A stretch of DNA of 64,000 nucleotides from Takifugu bimaculatus. Lineage: Eukaryota; Chordata; Actinopteri; Tetraodontiformes; Tetraodontidae. The translations under genes were made by a program, and so were the position numbers. The stretch spans positions 13,614,782-13,678,781 of the forward strand of contig CP034992.1 in assembly GCA_004026145.2 (NCBI GenBank). The letters run 5' to 3'. Under the pieces are notes generated by a model that did no database searches, had not been told where the DNA came from, and was given only the letters and a program-made list of their open reading frames with translations. Every line of letters starts with the position of its first letter. Positions within the stretch are counted from its first letter, which is position 1. Of this stretch, positions 1 through 11,160 are shown piece after piece.

Positions 1-968
1 ATTTATTATATACATTGTTAAATTGAAAACATCCCTGTTCAGTTATTGTTTTGGACTGTCATTTCAGAAGGTCAGGTGGTTCTACAAAAGCAGCAAATAG
101 TAATATGAAAAATCGTGGATTTTAGGTGGACTTGGCAACAGCACAATAACAGAACTAATTATCCTGCATGAATAGTAATGAATACCACACTGACAGTTTT
201 GGCAAAAGCGATAGCATCCCTTCCTTTTTACTACTCCAGTTTAATCCCAATTAAGTTATTGACATTATTTAGACAGAAGAAGTCCCAGAACCAATAAATG
301 ACAGAGATATTGAAAAGGTTTCCATGTCACAATCATTTCTCAGAAAGATGAACTCGACTGCATTCTGATGACAGCATACTACCTTGTCAGTGCAACCTAA
401 GCTCGCTGCAACCATTGTGATGGAATCTGAAGTATCAAGACGCAACAGGTGCCTTAATACTAACACACTGACTAAGCTGACAAACCCTCAGACAGTGCAG
501 AATAATCCGTGTTTATCTCACCCTCTATAAGCTCCGAATGTGAAGCTCCTTTTCCTCTGAGACATCCTGCTGAAGGGCTGATGAGGCTTCCCAGGTGAGT
601 GCTGAATAGCAGAGCAGTTTACAAAACCAGCCACAAATTCCTCCTTTGCTCCTTTCTATCTCTCTAACTGTTCCTGCCCAAACCACCTTGTTTCACCTTG
701 TATATGTTTTGTCTGAGAGTACTTAATGTGTGTACACATCTTGGCCATCCTTCTCCGTATCTCCTCTGCCAGATTAAGACAAAGGTGTGTCCTGCTGCTC
801 TGTTGTCCTGGAAACAAACCAGAATGTTTTTCCGACTCCGTGTGTGTCCTTAACTGTAGCAGGTATAAAAGATTACTTAGCATTCCATCCTAAAGGAAAC
901 TTACCACAGCAGCTCTAGTCCTGGTAAGCTCAATTCTGTAAACATAGTGTTTTAAGGTTTGTTTATAC
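1..968. other. AT-rich sequence, no gene recognised
   Basis: AT-rich sequence with only short, compositionally ordinary open frames on either strand. I recognise no protein family, RNA gene or repeat. The right boundary is the target duplication of the adjacent hAT element. Confidence 0.6.
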
Positions 969-1070
969 CAGGGGTGGGGAACCCCCGGCCTCCGGGCCGT
1001 ATACGGCCTTCGAGACCATTTCTACCGGCCCGCAACGCAATAAGATTTTTATATTTTATATGTGCACTTA

Positions 1071-1195
1071 TACAGTGGGACCGTTCGCTGAACTCCGCGA
1101 GCTGCGAGTAGCAGCGGTAGCGTATTTTTGCCCTTCGTATCCTGAAATTTCTTTCGTAACAAGAGGAAATATTTCCCGTTTTCTGAGATAAAACA
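1071..1195 (+). repeat. Fragment of pogo/Tc1-mariner-like MITE
   Basis: Starts with CAGTGGGACC and continues with about 100 bp that closely match 50042-50150, where the other end of the same repeat (GGTCCCACTG followed by TA) survives. The end sequence and TA flank suggest a Tc1/mariner-pogo MITE; the superfamily is inferred. Here it lies inside the hAT element, so it either inserted there or was carried by it. Confidence 0.55.
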
Positions 1196-1272
1196 GACGG
1201 TTATGTTATGTCCGAGTCAAGGTCAGGGTCAGTGAACACAGCATGTGATGTACGTAGTGGGCTGGACTGATT

Positions 1273-1562
1273 GACACGGACGAAAAATGCATAGCGAAAC
1301 ACGCTAAACTCGACGAGTTGAAAGGACAGATGAGTTTGGATAAAATTAACGCTCTTCGCCGGCGTTTGGAGGCTCAACAAGCAGCGTTCACACGACCATG
1401 TACCGACAGAGAGAATATTACGCGTGCAAGTTTTGTGGTGAGTGAATTAATAGCCACGAAGCTGAAACCTCACGCCGAAGGAGAGTTCGTGAATGTGCCT
1501 CGTAGCCGCCGCTGAGGCGCTTGCGCGGAGAAAGTAAAATTGTTTCAAAGCGTGAATTTTTT
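1273..1562 (+). pseudogene. hAT transposase fragment, GTF2IRD2/Charlie8-like
   Basis: A short broken reading frame. The first part (1273-1515) contains KINALRRRLEAQQAAF and ASFVVSELIA followed by KLKPHAEGEF. I recognise this as the hAT transposase-derived region also found in GTF2IRD2-type proteins. After a frameshift near 1495 the family sequence continues in other frames (CLVAAAEAL, then EKVKLFQSV) to about 1562. No upstream BED zinc finger and no downstream catalytic core or dimerisation domain is present, so the remnant cannot be a functional transposase. It sits inside the hAT at 969-2149, consistent with being the leftover of that element's own gene. Family recognition is from memory; a protein search would settle it. 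Confidence 0.7.
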
Positions 1563-2266
1563 TCGTGAATAACTATTGAACTAAGACATATATTGTTATG
1601 ATTCCAGTGGCTAACGGTATGTTTTTATGGTCAAGGAATCTAAATATGTAGTCAAAGTATATGTGGGACTAATATTTATGGTGGAAATCACAATATGCCA
1701 GGAATTGTTGCGCTTGGCGGAGGTCTGCGCTCTCCGAGTGCTTTCTAGTTGTTATTATTATTGTCTTTATCGTTCTTTCTTTTCATTTATTTTCTTGATT
1801 ATATTGTTGTATTGCAGTTTTTGTGAGTAGAGGCCTCGAACAGGCCCTTACGGGTCTCTTGCCTCAACTCTGCACCTCTTTTTTTTTTTAAAATTGTTTT
1901 GTATGATCATGAAAACATATTTTACTTGTTTGTCATTTTATTCTATTTTTTTGGTGATTTTATATGCATGTGTGCTAAATAAATAATTCAAACTCAAATA
2001 CAGCAATCATGAGACTTAGTAACACAGTGGTTATAGACTTTTTTGTCTTTTTTTTGCATCCCTAGGTATGTGTTCATAATAGTATGGCCCTCGGAGGACT
2101 TTATAAAAATTGAAATGGCCCTCGATATGAAAAAGGTTCCCCACCCCTGGTTTATACAATGACTAATTTGGTATAATTGTGTCTCAAGCCCGACACCAAG
2201 ATCTAAAAAGATAAAAAGCTTGTGGAAAATGTTTCTAATTCTAGTAGCAAATTGAATTCAGTGGTG

Positions 2267-2464
2267 TTAGATATATATTTTTGGAAATCCCTCTGCTGTG
2301 AGAGCTAATAAATGTAAAGGTAAAACAACAGTGGTCTTAACAAGGAACCCCTGAGGAATGCCCATCGAGCACTTTAGATTGTCAGAAAGCATATTCTGAA
2401 CTTTATCATGCTGCACCCTGTCAAATAAAAGACACCACAGCCAGCACTGCATGGCATATATCAA
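2267..2464 (-). pseudogene. Possible LINE reverse-transcriptase scrap
   Basis: On the minus strand this frame reads a DRVQ segment followed by MLSDNLKCSMGIPQGFLV. It resembles the short block before and including the G(V/I)PQG motif of CR1/L2-type reverse transcriptases. Nothing flanking it extends the match in any frame. I treat it as a probable but very small and old LINE relic. Confidence 0.35.
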
Positions 2465-3770
2465 AATGCAGTATAGTATGGTTCACTGTAATTAGTGCTT
2501 TACACAGGTATAGAAATAAAGCAAATACAGCACTTTCCCTTTATCAAGTTGAGATTTTATCTACTTAATTAAATGTAATGTAGCAGTCTTTGACAGTGTT
2601 AAGTCATTCAATATAGCTATTACAGTTAATAATATCTTTCCTTACTCACTGTCGTTCTGCAATTTTGTCTGCTTAGGATGCTCTTGGGCTTCATAATGGT
2701 ACTCCTCACTCTGCAGTTTTCCACTTTAGGCACTCTCTTAAGGATAAAGATGTTTTGTGATTAACTCATCTTACCAAGGAACAAAAAAGAACAACAAAAT
2801 TTGAGGAATTCTAAGATTTTTACCCACCACAACTATCTACTCCTATCTAGAACCTTGAGGCAATTTTCATATTATCCGCTGGATCGGGTACACACTCTGA
2901 TCACTATTCTCAAGCCTTATCTGTGGTTCAAAACTGAGAATGTCTTTAAACTAAAGGAAATTCTGTAAATGTTTTACCTTCACCAACAAAATGATGCATC
3001 AGAATGTAAAGTTGTTTTCTCCCATGTTTTTCTTCATCCTTATCTGGCCTTTTTAATTTATGTCCTGCCTGAAATCTTGGACTTAATAGGTGGATTTCAG
3101 GCATCTGAAGACATATGGACATGTTCAAAATGTGATTTGTTTTACTGGAGGGGTTTTTAAATAATAATCAGATTTAAGAGATGGAGCAGATTTGGGTCAC
3201 AACCTCGGGGCTAATGTTACATTCATTAAAATTGTCTATGTTTTCTTATTGTTTGCACACTCTAAGTTGAATGATCATATCACAGTGAAGCTTTTACTCT
3301 GAATGAATTCTACTGAAAACATTTGAGGTGGCAGTAAACTGTCTCTAGGCAAAACTCAATCATGATTTCTCTAACTACTGGAAGAAAATGACCACAACGC
3401 ATGTCCTTTCCATTCCATCCTGCCCTTTTTCTTTGGGTGACACTGACACTGAGATGTCTCTAACTGAATGATTCTCCAGGAGAGTGGAGAGGTCTTTGTA
3501 GCTTTTCTCTCAAGTCCCTCAAAAGATGCACTTCAGGGCGATAAGGAAAGAGGGGGAGAGAGGGAGGGAGAGAGGGATGTGATTTACTAAAGGGAGATTT
3601 GTGTGAGGCAGGTGAAAGGCAAAGAGCACTTTGCTGTAATTAGCCTGGTCTGATTTGGAAGACAGTTTGCACTAAAATGGAGAGCTTGACATTCAGAAGA
3701 GAATCTTTTGCTGAATTACTTGTTTGTGCACAGAGTAAACAATTTAAATTGTACCTGTATAACTTTGTGA
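2465..3770. other. Unique-looking AT-rich sequence
   Basis: No coding region or repeat recognised. A purine-rich patch (GAGAGGGAGGGAG) lies at about 3551-3575. The end of the stretch runs into the truncated LTR at 3771. Confidence 0.5.
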
Positions 3771-4091
3771 AGACAATGTCCTTGGGACGGGAAGAAGAAG
3801 ATGAGGTCATCCAAGAAGAAGGACTGGATTGGACTGAATTAGCATCAATAATTTACATATGTGTTTCTATAAAAGACTGGGTCAAGGGATAGCTAGGTTG
3901 TCAGACTTCATGCCCTGGCAATTGTCTCTGTTATTGTAGGGTTATGAACTGGCCCGGAGCTCTGTAATATTTGTATCTTGAATTGGTTCTATTGCTAAAT
4001 ACATTTTGAAATTGGCATCTTCCTTCTTGAAGTCTTCATTCAAAGAACATGCGGATTAGCAGTGACACACAAGAGGTATTGCAATCCAACA
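3771..4091 (+). mobile_element. Truncated LTR, family E (copy 1)
   Basis: This segment is homologous, in opposite orientation, to 56137-56726 and 62864-63490. It keeps the 3' half of the LTR: a GAAGAAGAAGATGAGG purine block, a TATA-like CTATAAAAG near 3868, a conserved block around 3900-3960, and the terminal GCAATCCAACA that ends the family. The 5' part is missing or too diverged to align. No internal retroviral coding region adjoins it. Confidence 0.75.
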
Positions 4092-4319
4092 TACTACTGC
4101 AGATAGGGAATAAAAACATAAACCTGAAACAGTCATTGACTAAGAAAATGAGGCATTAGTTACTATATAAGCCAAAATAGATAGATAGTATTCTTAAAGG
4201 CATGCTCAAGACCTAACATTCTCTTCGGCCGTCAATTTAACCAGAAAGCTATTCCACAGACAGGCTGGAAGGGTGCCTCACAGTAACTTTGTGTTCTAAC
4301 TTTGGGCATTATTAAAAGG
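4092..4319. other. No feature recognised
   Basis: Short AT-rich spacer between an LTR fragment and an old L2 copy. It contains a GATAGATAG run near 4180 and nothing else I can name. Confidence 0.4.
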
Positions 4320-5345
4320 CAATTAAAAAGCCAAAAAAAAAAAAAAAAAATCAATACTTTGGAAAAAGACAGGGCGCCATTGCAAAGATTTTAAAACATG
4401 TGAAATACATGCCTACCTTTTTATCTTCACCAGCACACATGCAGCTGAGTTTTGTAAAAATTAAAAACCTGAGACTTTTTTTTTGGAAGACCAGAAAGCA
4501 AGGTGCTACGGTAGTCAATATGACTGGAGACCAAAACATGCATTAGTACCTCTGTTTTAACATGAAAGAGAAAAGAGAGGACCCTGGCAATATTCTTTAA
4601 ATGGTAAAATCCTGTTGTTTTTAGGTGTTTTTTTTTTATTTTTGAAGCGTGGGAGAAAATTTTATCTTAGAATCAAAAATGAAACACACATTCTTTGCCG
4701 CAATATTATGGATTTAGATATAGTGTTTGCAGTTTAGATAAAAGTTTATTTCTCAGAGCCCTAGGATCAATAATTAAAATGTCAGTCTTGCCCTGGTTGA
4801 GCTGTAGGAAGTGTTCTTCTATCCTGGATTTGGTCATTTCTCCCTGCAAAAAAAATTCCCAGTGGAAATATCTATAAATTAAAAAGTATGTGGCCTGTTG
4901 AGCCTTGAGGCATGCCACATCTAATTTTATGGATCCTTGAGGTTCATGTGTCCAAACTTGTTAGAAAATTTCTCCCACTGAAGTATATTCCCAGAGAGGC
5001 CAACTAGGTATCAGTCTAAAAGAATTGTGTAAATTACTGTATCAAAAGCAGTGTGTAAATCAAGTAACACAAGAACTAAAAGCATGTCTATGCACTTGAG
5101 ATCATTAACAAATTTCAGTAGGGCAGTCCCTGTAGTCTTGTTTGTCCTTAATCCAGATTGAAATTTCTCAAAAATGGAATGGTTATTTAAGAAATTCTTC
5201 AACTGAATATAAAAAGTTTTCTATAAAATGGTACATAGAACACTAATCTGTAGTTGTCAAGAACTTTAGGATACAAATTGTTGTTCTTCAGAAGGGGTCT
5301 CTGCCATTTTGAGGACAGCAGGGAATGTTCCATCTGTAGGGAACA
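4320..5345 (-). pseudogene. Old L2-type LINE pol relic
   Basis: Read on the minus strand from 5345 leftwards, the order matches the L2 copy at 7076. It has a block like KVLxNYR, then FEKFQSGLRTNKTTGTALL with LLDLHTAFDTV (reverse transcriptase motif A region), then HFLQLNQGKTD, then the C-terminal block around FWSSKKKSLRFL and LKS(L)QW(R)PV. The sequence is heavily mutated, with several frameshifts and stops, so it is much older than the 7-kb copy. An A-tract of about 17 bases lies at its left end (4333-4350). The clade call rests on collinearity with the better-preserved copies in this window. Confidence 0.75.
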
Positions 5346-6922
5346 ATTTACTATAGTCAAGAGCTCCCCTTCAAAAAATGAATGAATGAATGCTTTATTT
5401 CAATAGTGGATCAGTACTGCAAGAATGCATATAAAAAGAAAATAAATGGAGTACCGGTAAATAAACAAATGACTTAAGTTATTTATGGAGACACTAATGT
5501 TAATCCATGAAATGGTTTATAAAGTGATGTGGGACTTCAGTCTACTCTACCAAGCACTTCAGCATCAACCAGGGCAAAACTGTTCAGTGTTTCCTCAGGT
5601 AAAAACAAGCATTTTAGTCTGATGAGGTAAAATGGAGGAGCTCATGAAATCAATTTAACCCCTGAAGTGACCTGCAAAATCTTCACAAGGGGAGTCTGTG
5701 GGAGTGTTTTTATGTGTTAAAATCAGGGTTGATTAAAAGATCAGATAGTGTTGAAGTGTCTGGAACAATTTAGTGCTAATGCCGATTTGAATCTAAATGT
5801 ATTGTGTATCTGCCTGCAGATATAGTTTGATTGGTCCTGTGTTGTTAAGCTGCCATTTCCATTTGAATCCAGACCCTTTGTAGCTACCACAATATTGTGA
5901 AATCAACCCTTCTGGCAGAGGTGTCCTCTAGGACTAGGTCACTATACATTTTATTTGACGATTACTTCCAGGACTATGGAACACACATTGCACAACAGAT
6001 TTTTACCTCATGCTTCAGTGACAATGTGACTGAAATAAATTTTTCAAAGAAGATAAATGCCTGAAACATGATCTATTACTTCAAGTAAATACAACAGTTA
6101 AGGCAGAACAGAAAAAGGCAGAAAACAAAGAAAGATATACTGGGTAAATTAAAACTGCTGCAGTTCTGTGTGAAATATAACCGGAGTCTGATAGAATAGC
6201 TTAATACAGAGCATCATATCAGGACCACAGTCTTCTACATAACCTGTAAATGCTATGTTTAGGTGTAAATATTGACTGTGTTGCTCTTTTATGTAGGTCT
6301 TTGGCAGAATGAGGAGCTACACAGCTATGGTCCATTCACATCCCAATGGGAGCAGCAAAGCGGGATAGAGACACTTAAAATATTTATGACTTATGCGCAC
6401 AACTACACCCCTGACAAGTTTGCAAAGACAAAACAGGCTCTACCTCAGTGACCTCAATAGCCTACAATCATGCTCCCATATCTCTTTTATATCCTAATTT
6501 AGGCTTAAGCCAAAACACCAATACTAACGCAAGTGTCCTTAGCACCTCAATAGAGTCGATCATTATAAGCGTTTAAAAGGCTGTATATGAGGATTCTTCG
6601 AATTACATTGTGGACTTTTAATGATGTATTCTAGAAATCTAAATAATTAAAGGCATTGCTGGAATAATTTCACAGGAGAGCGAGGAAGAAGCAAGGAGTC
6701 AAATTAAAAGGGAGAGAATCAAATATCGGCCCCTTGAAGAAACTCTGCCCCTAGCTTGGGACACTTCTTGCCGTCTTGCCACTCTGTTGAGCATCTTCAG
6801 GGCTGTTAATGAGCTCACACAACATGAAATGTAAACTCTGGTGACTTTTGAGGACAAACTTATGAAAAGGCCATAACAGGCAATATCTCATTAAGATTTT
6901 ACCTCTTTCCCATGCTGTAGAT
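5346..6922. other. Unique-looking AT-rich sequence
   Basis: No gene recognised. A short GAAT microsatellite lies at about 5379-5393. The rest has short random frames only. Confidence 0.5.
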
Positions 6923-7075
6923 CAGGGGTGCTCATTACGTCGCTCGCAATCTACCGGTCGATCGCGGAGGTAGTACTGATCGATCCCGGCGTGGCATTAA
7001 AAAATATCAGCCTATCATTTATCCCATCACTTGATTTATATACAGGGCAGCCAGTTAGATGACAACTGAATTTGA
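6923..7075. mobile_element. hAT element end (CAGGGGTGCTCA type)
   Basis: Begins with CAGGGGTGCTCATTACGTCG, a hAT-like terminus, followed by an ATCTACCGGTCGATCGCGG subterminal block. The inner 100 bp (GGCATTAAAAAATATCAGCC and on) match the complement of 23525-23640, so two ends of the same hAT family occur in this window. This copy is cut at about 7075, where an L2 LINE begins. Confidence 0.75.
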
Positions 7076-9245
7076 CATTCTTTGATTGAGGAAAATAAGA
7101 ACAACCCCAGGTTTCTCTTCAGCACTGTGGCCAAATTAACCAAGAGTCACAGTGTTTTAGATCCACGTATCCCTTCTTCCCTTAGTGGTGAAGACTTCAT
7201 GAGCTTCTTCACTGATAAAGTTCTAGCTATCAGAGAGAAAGCTAACCAGGCCATCCCAACAACTGGACCATCACCAGATGTGCCGACTGTGGGAACATAC
7301 AGGGTCTCCAACGAGCCCTTAAGCTCCTTCAGCCCTATATATTTTTCTGAGGCGTCATCGCTAATTCAGAAATCCAAGACCACCACGTGTCTTTTAGATC
7401 CCATCCCAACACACCTGTTGAAGGATGTTTTACCATTGATAGGCAGTTCTATCCTGGACCAGATCAATGGTTCTTTAGTGTCAGGTTATGTACCCCGGTC
7501 CTACAAGGTGGCAGTGATTAAGCCGTTGCTTAAAAAACCATCACTGGATCCCGATGTCTTAGCAAATTATAGGCCAATATCCAACCTTCCTTTTATCTCT
7601 AAAGTTCTAGAGAAGGTGGTGGTGACTCAGTTACTGGAGCACCTGCAGAGGAACAGCCTGTTTGAGATGTTTCAGTCAGGCTTTAGAGCTCACCACAGCA
7701 CAGAAACAGCACTTCTTAAAGTCACTAATGATCTTCTCATAGCTTCCGATCATGGACTGGTCTCTATGCTGGTTCTGCTGGACCTCAGTGCTGCTTTTGA
7801 TACAGTTGATCACAGCATCCTGTTACAGAGACTGGAACATGTGATTGGGATTAAAGGGACAGCACTAGACTGGTTTAGATCATACTTATCTGATAGATAC
7901 CAGTTTGCCCATGTCCATGGTGTTCCCTCCTCATACAGTAGGGTTAGCCATGGAGTTCCTCAAGGTTCTGTACTCGGACCAATCCTCTTCACATTGTACA
8001 TGCTTCCCTTAGGGAACATTATTCGGCAGCATGGGATAAATTTTCATTGTTATGCTGATGACACCATATTATATATGCTATAATTATCCATGAAACCAGA
8101 GGAGACAGAGAAGTTAGTGAAGCTTCAGACCTGTCTTAAAGACATAAAGTCCTGGATGTCTTCAAATTTCCTCCTCCTTAACTCAGGAAAAACTGAGGTC
8201 ATGGTATTTGGTCCTGAACCTCTCAGGGATAGATTAGGTCACACTCTAGATGGTATATTATTAACTTCTAGTCTCTCTGTGAGGAATCTAGGAGTAACTT
8301 TTGATCAAAATCTCTCCTTCAACTTACATATTAAATTAGTCTCTAGAAGTGCCTTTTTTCACCTGAGGAACATCACAGAAAACTACTGACCCACCATGAT
8401 GCTGAAAAGTTATTCCATGCATTTGTTACTTCCAGGCTGGTCTATTGTAATTCTTTATTATCAGGGTGTTCAAACTCCTCTTTAAGAAGCCTCCAGCTGA
8501 TCCAAAATTCTGCAGCCAGGTTCTGACAGGTATTGACAAAAGAGATCACATTACTCCTGTACTGGTGTCTCTTCATTGGCTGCCCGTTAAATTTTAAAAC
8601 CCTTCTTTTGACCTACAAGGTTCTCAGAGGCCTAGCTCCATCCTACCTGGAGGAGCTAGTGACAACTTACCAACCCAATAGACCGCTCCGTTCTCAGAAT
8701 GCTGGTCTACTTGTGGTCCCCAGAGTTTCTAGGGGTAGAAGGGGGGGCCGAGCATTTAGCTACCAGGCCCCCTGCTGTGGAACCAGCTCCCTGTCCAGGT
8801 ACGGGAGGCTGACTCCATCGCTACTTTAGGCTTAAAACCTACCTCTTTGAAAAAGCTTATTGTTACTAATTCTGTAGTTGCAGTTACTATCATAGACAGA
8901 CAAACTATCATACTTAGGGGGTCATCTAATCATTAGGTTAACATCTTAGCTATGCTACTATAGGCCAAGGCTGCCGGGATCCAGAAACATGATCACATGG
9001 CAGGCCTCTGTCACTCCACTCGGTCATGGTTTCCTCTTCCCTCCTCTCCTGCTCCTCATCAAGTAGACTAGTAATGCTATTTCCTGTGTAGTTTTTCTCC
9101 CCCCCCCCCCCCCCTTCTGTATCCATTTACAGGTATCGCTGCCTTCAGAGCTGTATACTGACCTCCGACCCCGCTGACCCACTCAACCAGCAGCTTATTC
9201 AATTCAATTTAATTCAATATAATGTAATTTTATCTGTATTTCTAT
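7076..9245 (+). mobile_element. 5'-truncated L2/Maui-like LINE with 3' UTR
   Basis: A LINE copy covering most of the reverse transcriptase, the C-terminal region and a 3' UTR. It starts abruptly inside the hAT fragment at about 7076, with endonuclease and most upstream sequence missing, as in 5' truncation during target-primed reverse transcription. The 3' UTR (8830-9245) contains a 16-base C run (9099-9114) and ends in TTCAATTCAATTTAATTC-type repeats, usual for this family. Collinear copies lie at 4320-5345 and 21357-22143 (minus) and at 61805-62590 and 62797-63945 (plus). Confidence 0.85.
7082..8829 (+). pseudogene. L2-type LINE reverse transcriptase (broken)
   Basis: The first 333 codons hold a recognisable non-LTR reverse transcriptase: NYRPISNLPFISKVLEKVV, then FQSGFRAHHSTETALLK, motif A as LLDLSAAFDTVDH, motif B as HGVPQGSVLGPILF and motif C as HCYADDT. 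The frame is stopped by TAA at 8081-8083 and resumes in the same frame at once (8084-8389) with the WMSSNFLLLNSGKTEVM block. A further frameshift near 8385 separates the C-terminal block, visible at 8533-8829 (LTYKVLRGLAPSYLEELV, RGGRAFSYQAP). It would have copied LINE RNA at the insertion site. The YADD catalytic motif is intact, but the stop and frameshift disable this copy. Confidence 0.88.
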
Positions 9246-9306
9246 GCTCTATGCCTCTCCTCTCCTCTACCCCCCCTTCCCTCTACCTCTCCTCTCCTCT
9301 AGCACT

Positions 9307-9786
9307 GGACTATAAGTCGCATTTTGGGGGAAATTTTATTTGATAAAATCCGAGACCAAGAGACATTTCATCTTGAAAGGCAATTAGCAATCCATTAGCA
9401 TGGATTAGCAATAGGGTTACAGTATGCTAATGTAACAAATTCAGCTACATGACCCTCAACGAACTGAGTACATGTCTGCTTTGTTAACGTAACATATTAA
9501 CAGTTAGTCAGATAACTATAGCATAAAGAACATCCGCAAGTTTACCAAAAAATCAAGTCTAACTCCATAGACAAAGCACCGCTTCTTCTTCTGCGTTGCT
9601 AAAGGAACTCGTTCCTCAGTACACACGCCTAGAGCGCACTCTTGTGGTTGTCAGTGTGAAAATAACAAGCATGTGAAATTCTGTAATAATGTATTTATTT
9701 AATATATAAGTCACTCCGGAGTACCAGTTGCACCCCCTGACAAACTATGAAAAAAAAGTGCGACTTATAGTCCGGAAAATACGGTA
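9307..9786. mobile_element. MITE with GGACTATAAGTCGCA inverted ends
   Basis: GGACTATAAGTCGCA at 9307-9321 is exactly inverted as TGCGACTTATAGTCC at 9759-9773. The right end extends outward as GGAAAATACGGTA, so the left end has lost about 13 terminal bases. The interior (about 440 bp) has no coding capacity. I recognise the TACCGTATTTTCCGGACTATAAG-type end as a common dispersed fish repeat but cannot assign its superfamily from the sequence. Confidence 0.7.
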
Positions 9787-11014
9787 GTTAAATGGCAGTC
9801 TCAGCCACCATGAGACTAGAACAATCTAAAATTAACTAGCATGACTAAGGTATCACAATGGGCACATTTGTGGTATTGATGTTGTCACAGGTTGAGGTTC
9901 ACAAGCTACTCATTACTAGATTAATGTGTTATTTTACCCTATATGGAGTAACAAAGCAAAGTTGCTTATTTCACCGATATTGCAAAGAAGCATGTTCTGT
10001 GCTTCTCTGTCTCTGTCCATCTGTCAACATAATTTTCTGAAGGGAGGCCGTCATCGATGTCATTAAAAGGTCTATTTACATTGTAATCTGCAAAAGCACC
10101 ATGCTTCTGCATACTTTATTCTTAGTTTTTTATACTTGTTTATTACAATTTCTGTCAGTCAGGCTATCCAAAAGTATCATTTTAACCTTGATAATGCAAC
10201 AGACAAACACAAAATCCAAACTGATCACATTTGCCAACCTGTGTAGTAATAAAGTATGTTTCAAATTTCTGAGTTTGTCCTACGGGTTTTAACCATCAAC
10301 TGGCATATGTGCTTCTCTGCAAAACCAAACCTCACAATGACTCAATCCTTCTCAGAAAGGTTTGACTCAATATTGTAAAACCAGCTGTCAGTAGTATCAT
10401 CATCATCCCAGCCTTCTGTCAGTGCATGCCTCACCGAGGAAAAGACTTTTAAAATAAATTTCATTATTTCACATGGCAGCTTCAGTTGAATTTCTGCATT
10501 TTTGTCAAACAACTGATATGGAAACCATGAAGATTTTTGGGGCGAAACAAAATGAAGCCAAGCAGGTCATTCTCGACATGAGATGTGACTCATAGCTCCC
10601 GCAGGCTTGTAAGCAATGAACTGTCGGTCCATTCTTTCCCAAACTCACATTTCTGTTATCATAGCATTGCAACACGACACTATGTGGCCCTGGTCAGGCT
10701 GTGGCATCCATTTCATCATTTAATAACAGCTGACAGGCTGGGGGGCTTAGAGAAAGCAAAGGTTAAGATTTAAAAGACTGGCTTCTTTTTCTGCCTTTCT
10801 AACACTGGATAATAAACAGACTGAGATGGTTCAAACAATTACACATTAAAAGAGTTTTTTTCAAACCTATTGCACAGTGATATTGACTGAACAGTAAACA
10901 AAGACACTAAGATGGTAGATGCATTTGGTCGCCTTGTCAATTTTGACCAGTACAAAATCAGAAAACAAATAATTTTTTGTTATTTCCATCTTACATCCAT
11001 CCTTTGTTAACTGC
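9787..11014. other. Unique-looking AT-rich sequence
   Basis: No gene or recognisable repeat. The open frames are short and show no domain. Confidence 0.5.
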
Positions 11015-11160
11015 TGCTTACTCCTAACAAGAGTCCCGAGGAACTAGAGTCTATCGTAGCAGTTACCCTGTGACAGGCAGCACCCACATCCTCTCTGACC
11101 ATCACACAGAACACACCATGTACTCATGGGGCTATCATGCAAACTCAACATCCTTTAAAA
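11015..11160. repeat. Degenerate dispersed vertebrate repeat (copy 1)
   Basis: The text around AGAGTCTATCGTAGCAGTTACCC, GACAGGCAGCAC and ATGCAAACTC resembles the widely dispersed fish repeat built from GGAGCCTATCCCAGC, GGCGGGGTACACCCTGGA and ACATGCAAACTC blocks. It is badly eroded. A better copy lies at 14050-14275. Recognition is from memory. Confidence 0.4.

Larger units (their letters stand above)
969..2149. mobile_element. Non-autonomous hAT element with 8-bp TSD
   Basis: The ends are inverted repeats reading CAGGGGTGGGGAAC at the left and its complement GTTCCCCACCCCTG at the right. The flanks carry a perfect 8-bp direct repeat, GTTTATAC, at 961-968 and 2150-2157. An 8-bp target duplication with CAGGGGTG-type ends is diagnostic of the hAT superfamily. 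The element is about 1.18 kb, too short for an intact transposase, and keeps only a short coding remnant. Subterminal text around 990-1020 (CCGGCC-rich) and 2090-2130 (GGCCCTCG) fits the Charlie-like end pattern. Confidence 0.93.

Noticed and set aside
9099..9114. C-run as structural element
   Set aside because: Homopolymer in an L2 3' UTR, most likely replication slippage or sequencing uncertainty.
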